The notes below the pieces were generated by a model. That model saw only the letters and a program-made list of their open reading frames with translations, did no database searches and was not told the origin of the DNA. DNA of 64,000 nt from Mariniradius saccharolyticus AK6 (GTDB lineage Bacteria > Bacteroidota > Bacteroidia > Cytophagales > Cyclobacteriaceae), in assembly GCF_000330725.2 (NCBI RefSeq), contig NZ_AMZY02000016.1:58532-122531 (forward strand). Reading direction: 5' to 3'. The position numbers and the translations under genes were made by a program. This document shows, piece by piece, positions 54,097-60,990 of the stretch (position 1 is the stretch's first letter; each line of letters opens with the position of its first letter).

Positions 54097-54130
54097 ACCA
54101 AAACGGATCAAACCTAACAACCATCAGCCC

Positions 54131-54457
54131 ATGAAAACCGCCCTGCTTGTCACTACCATCTTGTACTTGGTCTCATTTCTTTATATCGCTTACCTGCTTG
54201 CCATGACCCTTTTTGTCCATTTTGCCAATATGAATCTTGGGCATGAGGATGATTACTTTGGTGACGTGACCAACATCATTTACCTGGTATTGACGCTTGT
54301 GTTTGGACTTTTTGCTGGGATCGGATGGTATGCCTACCGACACCCAAGCCTGCCTGCCGTATTCAAATGGCTGGTTTTTCTACCCTTGGGGCTCGTGTTG
54401 GCATACCTGATCTTTGCCATTTTCATCCTCATTTTTGGAGCCGGGAGGTGGAATTAG
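54131..54457 (+). CDS. Small membrane protein of unknown function
   Basis: A 108-residue protein with three predicted transmembrane helices (about residues 4-26, 42-65 and 75-102). No recognised domain. The start at 54131 (MKTALLVTTILYLVSFLYI) is the only ATG that begins with the first helix. It follows the sulfurtransferase gene by 34 bases in the same direction and is convergent with the next gene. It may be co-transcribed with the sulfurtransferase; nothing in its sequence points to a function. Confidence 0.65.
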   Translation: MKTALLVTTILYLVSFLYIAYLLAMTLFVHFANMNLGHEDDYFGDVTNIIYLVLTLVFGLFAGIGWYAYRHPSLPAVFKWLVFLPLGLVLAYLIFAIFILIFGAGRWN

Positions 54458-54541
54458 CGGATGCAGGGTTTGACCTTAGAAAAATCTTCCAATCAATCCA
54501 AGCCGGCAAATGCCGAGATTCCTCCAATCGTTTTTGTTGGC

Positions 54542-55390
54542 CTAATCCGCTGATTCCACGATGAGGACCATCGACGTAGACATGTTTGGAAAAACCTTCC
54601 AATCATTCTGGGCCCCATACTTGTAATAATGGGTTTGAAAAAGGGCCGGCATCGAAATATTCAAGCCGAACTGATTTCCCCGGCTACTGGCACCAATCCA
54701 TTCGATAGCCGCGACAATGGTCCCGCTTAGGACGAGGTTTTCATTCTCCAAATCAAAAGTCACCCATCCTCTTTTGTGGGCAATCACGGGCCGAATGATT
54801 GGCCTTTGGTTGAGGTTCTTACTTGGCTTACCTGATTCCAAATCATAGAAATTGACCCGGATGAGCAGCGAGTCAAAGTTGTTGTACCCCACATAGAACT
54901 TCAGCTTTGAAACAAAATTCGCCCTGCTGCCCAATCGGAATTTCCGGCCGATCTGGGCGCCAAGATTCATGTTTGGCCTTTCGCTAATTGCGAGGTTGGT
55001 TTTCATGGAGGTTTTTTCATCCTTGTTGCCATATTCCTTGGTTTGCAGGCCGCCCGATTTCACGATCATTTCCTGCAGGACCAAGGTGGTTTCCTTGAGT
55101 TTGATATGCAGTTGATCCGTGGAGACCGCTTGGGAAATCGCCAGTTCTTCGGCTTCATACCCCATACAGGAAAAACGCAAAAGGCTGCCATCTTGCCGAG
55201 TTTCGTCGAGGATGAGTTCAAATTCGCCAGTGACTGTCGAAACCGTACCAATGCTCGTTCCCACAAAACCGATGTTGGCAAAAGGAATCGGACGGCCATT
55301 TTGGTCGGTAACCTTGCCGCTGATCGACACCTGGGCAGGTACCATGAATGGCAGCAAGACGGGTAGGAATAAAAGGCCAAGATTTTTCAT
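54542..55390 (-). CDS. Exported protein with carboxypeptidase-regulatory-like N-terminus
   Basis: A 282-residue protein with a signal peptide (MKNLGLLFLPVLLPFMVPA) and an N-terminal CarboxypepD_reg-like domain (VSISGKVTDQNGRPIPFANI, then LRFSCMGYEAEELA) at about residues 20-105. The C-terminal half (from about 110) has no recognised family, is beta-rich and ends VLIVESAD. Stand-alone versions of this architecture are frequent in Bacteroidota outer membranes, possibly as adaptor or scaffold proteins. It lies downstream of the DUF2306 and LytTR genes in the same direction. Function unknown. Confidence 0.75.
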   Translation of the reverse strand: MKNLGLLFLPVLLPFMVPAQVSISGKVTDQNGRPIPFANIGFVGTSIGTVSTVTGEFELILDETRQDGSLLRFSCMGYEAEELAISQAVSTDQLHIKLKETTLVLQEMIVKSGGLQTKEYGNKDEKTSMKTNLAISERPNMNLGAQIGRKFRLGSRANFVSKLKFYVGYNNFDSLLIRVNFYDLESGKPSKNLNQRPIIRPVIAHKRGWVTFDLENENLVLSGTIVAAIEWIGASSRGNQFGLNISMPALFQTHYYKYGAQNDWKVFPNMSTSMVLIVESAD

Positions 55391-55481
55391 GTCTTCGAGG
55401 GTTTATGATAAGGGAACATGGTATGGGCTTCGATATTTCTCGCAATACCAACCTTCGGCTTTTCTTAACACGAATGGCTGT

Positions 55482-56144
55482 TCACGGATTGAGCCTGAGC
55501 TTCTGTCGCCAAGCTTTGGAGGCCCGCCCGATCAGGATCGACCCAATGAGGGTCGGCGTCAGCCAAATCAGCCAACTGGGATTGAAACTGATATTGGTCA
55601 CCAGAAATGCTGTGAGCGTCGCGATGTAGGCACCGCCAACCATGCCTATGTGTTTGATCAACCATGTCTTATCGCTTGGTTGGAATACCGGGTTTTTCAA
55701 AATCATCCGGAGATCCCTGAGTGCAAAACCCATCAGGATACCGCCAAAAACGGCCATGACGGATACCGAAAAGCTCCCCCGCTGCAACATTTCATAAATT
55801 GGTTTGAATACCATAAATCCCGACACAACGAGCGCTATGGCGATCGGCAAAATGTCTTTCCAGCCCGTTTGATAACTGTTTTTCAGGCGGAAATAGAAAA
55901 TCGAACGATTTCCGACATGCGTCATATAAAGCGTGAACACTCCGACCGTGAATAGAAATGGGTTGGCTTTGAGTTGCGTCATGAGGATCGCGGAAAACCC
56001 CACGACGTACATGGCAAAAACGTACCACTTTCCGGATTTTTTGTGATTTGCTTCGCCTTTGCGGGATGAAATTGCCATGGCGCCAAACAGGAGTGCCAAA
56101 AACCCGGCGACGATGTGGATGATGAGAATGGCTTGGTAGAACAT
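55482..56144 (-). CDS. DUF2306-type multi-pass membrane protein
   Basis: A 220-residue membrane protein with six or seven hydrophobic segments. The N-terminus (LIIHIVAGFLALLFGAMAI) and the following HKKSGKWYVFAMYVVGFSA match the DUF2306 family of small cytochrome-b561-like membrane proteins; the histidines in IIHIVAG and NHKKSGKW could in principle bind haem. It is 132 bases downstream of a LytTR regulator gene and upstream of the carboxypeptidase-regulatory-like gene. The match is by eye; the function is not established. Confidence 0.7.
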   Translation of the reverse strand: MFYQAILIIHIVAGFLALLFGAMAISSRKGEANHKKSGKWYVFAMYVVGFSAILMTQLKANPFLFTVGVFTLYMTHVGNRSIFYFRLKNSYQTGWKDILPIAIALVVSGFMVFKPIYEMLQRGSFSVSVMAVFGGILMGFALRDLRMILKNPVFQPSDKTWLIKHIGMVGGAYIATLTAFLVTNISFNPSWLIWLTPTLIGSILIGRASKAWRQKLRLNP

Positions 56145-56276
56145 AGGTTTGTACGATTTTTCGTCAAACCTAGTGTCGCTCCCACAGCCGAAAAAATCCT
56201 TGGGCTACAGGAAAAGGAATTGGGATAGAAAGCAAACTTTGGGGTAAAATGCAAGAGTCTTGGTGCCGATTGGCAA

Positions 56277-57146
56277 TCAGGATTGGAGCAGGTTCCTTAT
56301 TTTTTCTACCATATTGCGGGAGACCGGCACCTCTTGGTCAAGGTGCTTCAGCCGGAGTTGCAGGCCCTGTGCATTGCCCTTAAAGCTCTCCACAAAATCC
56401 AAGTTTACAATAAAAGCCCTGTGGCAGCGCAGAATACGCATATGGCCTGCCAAGTCAGTCTCCACTTTGCCAAGCGTACTCCGCACCATGTTTTTCGACA
56501 GGCGTCCTTTTTCCAGATGATGGATTGCCACATAGTTGTCGGCAGTCTCTGCATAGACCAAATCGGCAGTATTGATCTCAAGATCGTCCTTCTTGAGTTC
56601 GGAATGGATACGGATTTTAGACTGGTCGGAATGCTCGGGGGCTGGATGGGTTTTTTGGATGCTGCCCGAAAGTTCATCTGCTTCCTTGATATTCGAACGG
56701 AGCAAATGGGTGTACTTCAACATCATATAGAAGAGGATTGGAAAAAAGCCAACGCCCATCGTGTAGAGTTGGAACATCAAAAACCCGCTGAAGCCTAGAC
56801 CAATTTGGAACATGTAATTTGAGTAAAGTGTATTGAACACGCCGATCAGGAAGAAATTGATCATCACGATAAACAGCTCCCTGCCAAAAACCCACCGACT
56901 CTCTGAAAAAAACCCGGGGAACAGCCATCTCAATAATACTGTGGCCAATACCATCGTAAAAAAAGTGATAAGCCCATACACGACCGTGACCTTCAAAAGC
57001 CCCACGAAGCTATCTGCGCCAAGCCCGAATGGCTGGAAAAAGGAAAGGAAGAGAAACACAAAAATGGAGACAGACGCAGCAAACCAAGTCATTCTCCTGG
57101 TTGAATTCAGAGGATAGGGTTCATTCAATAACTGGAGTATCCACAT
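56277..57146 (-). CDS. LytTR-domain transcriptional regulator with N-terminal membrane part
   Basis: A 289-residue protein. The first 165 residues contain four transmembrane helices (for example FAASVSIFVFLFLSFFQPFG), then a soluble linker, and the last 95 residues form a LytTR DNA-binding domain (DLVYAETADNYVAIHH, ILRCHRAFIVNLDFVESFKG). LytTR proteins bind direct repeats through a beta fold. This membrane-anchored form, common in Bacteroidota, lacks a receiver domain, so it may respond directly to a membrane signal. I chose the start at 57146 (MWILQLLNEPYPLNS); another ATG at 57194 adds 16 residues. The DUF2306 gene follows in the same direction and may be a target. Confidence 0.85.
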   Translation of the reverse strand: MWILQLLNEPYPLNSTRRMTWFAASVSIFVFLFLSFFQPFGLGADSFVGLLKVTVVYGLITFFTMVLATVLLRWLFPGFFSESRWVFGRELFIVMINFFLIGVFNTLYSNYMFQIGLGFSGFLMFQLYTMGVGFFPILFYMMLKYTHLLRSNIKEADELSGSIQKTHPAPEHSDQSKIRIHSELKKDDLEINTADLVYAETADNYVAIHHLEKGRLSKNMVRSTLGKVETDLAGHMRILRCHRAFIVNLDFVESFKGNAQGLQLRLKHLDQEVPVSRNMVEKIRNLLQS

Positions 57147-57266
57147 ATCGTAAATGTAAAGGAGCGACAAGCTATGCGCGGCTAAGCATAGCATAAACTT
57201 TGGAAATAGCTAAAACCGACAGGAAACCGAGTGTTGTGGACTGAAACCAGTTCGCCGCCATTGAAA

Positions 57267-58973
57267 TCAATCCGCCTGATAGACGATCTTCCCTCCTACC
57301 ACGGTCATTTTCACTTTGGTGCCCAAAATCTCATTCTCGGGAATTTCCATGATATTCTTGTCAAAAACGGTAAAATCAGCCGCTTTTCCGACCTCAATCG
57401 ATCCTTTGAAATCCTCCTCAAACTCCGCATAGGCGCCCGCCAAGGTGTAGGAATGCAAGGCTTGTTCCCGGGTCAATTTCTGGTCTGGTTCATAACCTCC
57501 CTCGGGCAACATTTTGAGCGTCTTTCTCGACACGGATGCATAGAAAGAGGGTATCGGATCCAAAGGCTCCACTGGTGCATCGGTCCCATTCGAAATTACG
57601 GCTCCCGATCCCAGCAATTTCTGCCAGACATAAGCCCCATCCTTGATACGCTTCGGGCCCAGCCTGCCGATGGCCCAAGGACGGTCAGAACTCAAATGGA
57701 TGGCTTGTATCGCTGCGATGACGCCCATTTCCCCAAACCTGGAAATATCATCCACATGCAAATGCTGGGCGTGCTCCACGCGAAAGCGGTGATCTTTGAT
57801 GTCGGGGAATTTGGCGAAGACAGCCTCATAGCGATCCAGCACCTCACGATTGGCACGGTCACCGATGGCGTGGGCACAAACTTGGAAACCTGTCGCCAGT
57901 GCTTTTTCCGAAACCTGCGTGACGATGGACATCGGTAGGGTTTCGTGGCCCCGTTGCCCAGGCTTATCGCTGTAGTCTTCCAACAACCACGCGCCCCAAG
58001 GGCCCAAGGCACCATCGCAGTTCAGCTTGATCGAGCGGACCGTGACCATGTGCGCGGGATCAATCATGGGGCCTTTCTTGTACCATTCCTCCAAAAGCTC
58101 GGGCTGACGTCCGGTCAACATGATGTACATCCTGGACGTCAACTTACCTTCAGACCTGAACTTTTCGACCATATCGATAAAGTCCTGCCCGCTCCCTGCG
58201 TCGTGAAAGGAGGTGATCCCTTTTTCCGCCAGTTCCTTCAGTGCAAGTTCCAGGGCTTTTTCCATGCGCTCAGGTGTATCTTTCGGAATAAGCTTGGATA
58301 CCAATCCGGATGCCCTTTCTACCAAAATCCCTGTCGGATTCCCCAACTCGTCCCTGACAACTTCTCCGCCCTCTACTTCCTGTTGGGGGTTTTCGCTCCT
58401 GAGGGGATTGATGCCAGCCATTTCCATGGCTTTTTTGTTCACGAAGGAAGCGTGTCCCGATGCATGGGCGAGATAAACGGGATTATCGGGCGTGACGGCG
58501 CTCAGGGCCTCATGGGTCTGAAAACCTTGGACCGTGTTATCAGGCATTTTCAGCCATTTGTCCTGATGCCAGCCTCTACCTGTAATCCATTCCCCTGGTT
58601 CGGCCTTGGCGGCAGCTTCAGCGACTTTTTCTATGAGTTCATCGTAGGTCTGCACATACATCAGGTCGATGTCGAGTTTGTTGTAACCGATGCCCATCAG
58701 GTGCCCATGGGATTCGATAAAGCCCGGCGTCATGGTTTTTCCCTGCAGATCTATCGTCTCAGTGTCTTTGCCGATCAGCGACTCGATTTCCTGCCGACTG
58801 CCGACCGCGACGATCATCCCGTCGTTGACGGCCACGGCTTCGGTCTTTGGATTGGATTCGTCCCCAGTGTAGATGACACCGTTGACATACACTTGATCGG
58901 CAGGATTTTTCGGTCCGGGGTTACAGGCAAAAAGGATCAAGCAAAGTAGCCCGAAGAGGTAGGTGTTTTTCAT
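57267..58973 (-). CDS. Lipoprotein amidohydrolase (YtcJ-like)
   Basis: A 568-residue metal-dependent hydrolase with a lipoprotein signal (MKNTYLFGLLCLILFAC, lipid cysteine at residue 17). The family metal-binding HGHL motif is in GFIESHGHLMGIG, and the C-terminal part has the conserved IGRLGPKRIKDG and SNGTDAPVEPLDPIPSF blocks of the YtcJ/amidohydrolase-3 group. These enzymes hydrolyse N-acyl amino acids or related compounds; here it would sit on the outside of a membrane. It is monocistronic, upstream of the LytTR gene by 120 bases. The substrate is unknown. Confidence 0.9.
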   Translation of the reverse strand: MKNTYLFGLLCLILFACNPGPKNPADQVYVNGVIYTGDESNPKTEAVAVNDGMIVAVGSRQEIESLIGKDTETIDLQGKTMTPGFIESHGHLMGIGYNKLDIDLMYVQTYDELIEKVAEAAAKAEPGEWITGRGWHQDKWLKMPDNTVQGFQTHEALSAVTPDNPVYLAHASGHASFVNKKAMEMAGINPLRSENPQQEVEGGEVVRDELGNPTGILVERASGLVSKLIPKDTPERMEKALELALKELAEKGITSFHDAGSGQDFIDMVEKFRSEGKLTSRMYIMLTGRQPELLEEWYKKGPMIDPAHMVTVRSIKLNCDGALGPWGAWLLEDYSDKPGQRGHETLPMSIVTQVSEKALATGFQVCAHAIGDRANREVLDRYEAVFAKFPDIKDHRFRVEHAQHLHVDDISRFGEMGVIAAIQAIHLSSDRPWAIGRLGPKRIKDGAYVWQKLLGSGAVISNGTDAPVEPLDPIPSFYASVSRKTLKMLPEGGYEPDQKLTREQALHSYTLAGAYAEFEEDFKGSIEVGKAADFTVFDKNIMEIPENEILGTKVKMTVVGGKIVYQAD

Positions 58974-59226
58974 AGATCGCTAAGTCTCTCCTCGAAGCTA
59001 TGCGATAGAAACAGAAGAACCAAAACCAATGTTGAATTTGGGTGCGGGACGGGTTTAAATGGAGAGTAAATCCCTTTAGATCGTTTGTTGCAATACCTCA
59101 AGAATAATCCCAGGCAAACTGTATATGCCAGGTATTTATAAAAATTGACACTTTATCCATACGCTAAAGAGTCCCGGCAGCTTCGTAGAAATACAATTCA
59201 AAGAATTAAGATCTTTGCCGGAAGCG

Positions 59227-59613
59227 TTACTGGTTTTCAATCGTATCCGCCCCGATTACTACAACGGCTGGATAACTGATTCCACGAGCCGTACACATTG
59301 GAACCTCGCTATCCAATACCTTACGAATGCGAACTTTTAGCTTTAAATCGGCATCACCAAACCTTTCCCTATCTAGGTTCAATCCCTCTCGCAAATCCCT
59401 CCTTTCTAGCCGGCCTGGACCTACTAAAGTTTCAAGACGATCCAGGTCTTTTTCATCAAACTTCAGGACGTTTAACCCACAGTCGATACTGATACCCAAG
59501 GTTGTTACTTCAAAATCACCGAAAGGAAGGGAAAGAATTTCGAGGTCCTCCGGGCTTTCTGTGCAGGATAGTAAAATAAACGATGCGAAAAAAACCAACA
59601 AGTACCTTTTCAT
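59227..59613 (-). CDS. Lipoprotein of unknown function
   Basis: A 128-residue protein with a lipoprotein signal (MKRYLLVFFASFILLSC, lipid cysteine at residue 17). The mature part is charged (REDL- and ERRD-type segments) with two cysteines (IDCGLNV and PMCTARG) that could pair. No domain is recognised. It lies in an AT-richer accessory stretch between the amidohydrolase gene and the broken antitoxin gene. Confidence 0.6.
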   Translation of the reverse strand: MKRYLLVFFASFILLSCTESPEDLEILSLPFGDFEVTTLGISIDCGLNVLKFDEKDLDRLETLVGPGRLERRDLREGLNLDRERFGDADLKLKVRIRKVLDSEVPMCTARGISYPAVVVIGADTIENQ

Positions 59614-59748
59614 AAGTTTCTAAATCTTGATGTAAGGACGCAAAGTTTTGTAGATATGTTGTGAGCTGTTATAGTTTTTATGTGATAATTTTTTCGCTTT
59701 CTAGTTTATTCAGAGCATTCCTGAAAACTCCAAAAAATAACGCTTATC

Positions 59749-60000
59749 TCATAAACCCAACAACCCATCTACCTCCTCAGAACTCGAAATCCTCTTTGTC
59801 TCACCGGATTCGATTTATGCAAGGCTTTCTTTGATACGCTTGAGCATCGCGACATTGATATAAAAATCGTCTTCGCCCATGGGTATTAAAGCATAGGGTT
59901 TTTTCTTCCCACGCTGGACTGTAATCTGTTCTCGCTGGTCTGCTCTTTCAACGTATTCCTGTTGATTCTCCCTGAATCCCCAACTGCTGGTCATCAACAT
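59749..60000 (-). pseudogene. Phd/YefM-type antitoxin gene interrupted by a nonsense codon
   Basis: The frame from 60000 encodes 61 residues typical of the Phd/YefM antitoxin N-terminus (SSWGFRENQQEYVERADQRE, then ITVQRGKKKPYALIP and DDFYINVAMLKRIKESLA) and then meets TAA at 59815-59817. Reading on in the same frame gives IESGETKRISSSEEVDGLLG, L and TGA, which is the normal C-terminal end of this family, for a full length near 83 residues. A single C-to-T change (CAA to TAA) would explain it. No toxin gene is visible next to it. The product may be truncated or non-functional. Confidence 0.7.
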
Positions 60001-60026
60001 TGCTTTAAAATGTGTACGAATTTGTT

Positions 60027-60043
60027 GAAACGTTAATCGTTTC
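60027..60043. promoter_or_regulatory. Palindrome upstream of the antitoxin pseudogene
   Basis: GAAACG-TTAAT-CGTTTC is a perfect six-base inverted repeat 27 bases before the antitoxin start, with a GTGTAC sequence between them. Phd/YefM proteins autoregulate through palindromes, so this may be the old operator. Confidence 0.35.
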
Positions 60044-60138
60044 TTTTGTAGTTGCCTTTAAAATCTTGAGATTAAAGAATAAATTAGTAAAAACAATTTC
60101 TTTTTTCTAAGTTCACAAATAATCTAACAGGACACGCG

Positions 60139-60720
60139 ATGATCAAGAGCATTTTCAAATTCATATTTATTGGTTTACTTATTATTTCCTGCGCTGAAAA
60201 AGAACATCCGGAAACTGTTTTTGGATTATATCTTCCGGAATCTATTACGTCTGATCGGCCAATAGACTTTACAGGTAAGGGGATTGTTTCGCTGGATTTA
60301 CTCGATCAACTTATCAAAACCAACGACAGCAGAATATTCCTCGGTCAGAATTCTGGAACGATTTTTCTTAATTTGTACAGCCCAGCATATTTTAACGTAC
60401 ATTTTTCTCAAGTCATTCTCAGACTTCCACATCATTATGAATTTAATGATCAAGTTACAGTATTATATGTCCAAGATGGAAGGAGGTTTGATTTGGAAGA
60501 CAATAGATCAGCGACTTTGTCGTGGAACAGTTTTCCACACCCATTTGATTATCCTGAGCAAATCCATGAGGACATTGTTATTGAAAGTCTAAAAACCAAT
60601 TCAGGAAAAAACAATAATGTGGAATTGGTGATTTCCCAAAGACTGTTTGACCATTCCAAAAAAGAGTGGGTTGAGGCAAAAATCACTTATACATTCCGAA
60701 AGGACAGTCCTTGTTGTTAG
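60139..60720 (+). CDS. Lipoprotein of unknown function
   Basis: A 193-residue protein with a lipoprotein signal (MIKSIFKFIFIGLLIISC, lipid cysteine at residue 18). The mature part has beta-prone segments and ends with a CC pair (RKDSPCC). No domain is recognised. The gene is AT-richer than its surroundings and lies in the accessory stretch with the antitoxin remnant, so recent acquisition is possible. Confidence 0.6.
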   Translation: MIKSIFKFIFIGLLIISCAEKEHPETVFGLYLPESITSDRPIDFTGKGIVSLDLLDQLIKTNDSRIFLGQNSGTIFLNLYSPAYFNVHFSQVILRLPHHYEFNDQVTVLYVQDGRRFDLEDNRSATLSWNSFPHPFDYPEQIHEDIVIESLKTNSGKNNNVELVISQRLFDHSKKEWVEAKITYTFRKDSPCC

Positions 60721-60990
60721 AAATCAATGATAAAACAAGAAGGCTTGGACCCCAACAATTTTGGATGACTAACCTATTTTTTTATCCTTGTGGGTAGATA
60801 AATCGGTACTTTTTCCAATTGGCCAAAGCAAGCTCACTCACGAATGATGATTTCTTTTCTATAAGAGAAGGAGGTTATTTGGGCGAAGCGTTAATCAACT
60901 TTTTGTTCATTAATCCAATTTATTCACTTTGGTTTCTTTACTCTTAACAAGTTGTGAAATCAGATTTGAATAATTTGAAAATAAAACGAT

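Noticed and set aside
57945..58949. Plus-strand frame of 334 codons opposite the amidohydrolase gene
   Set aside because: Fully antisense to a gene with clear family motifs; no recognisable protein features.
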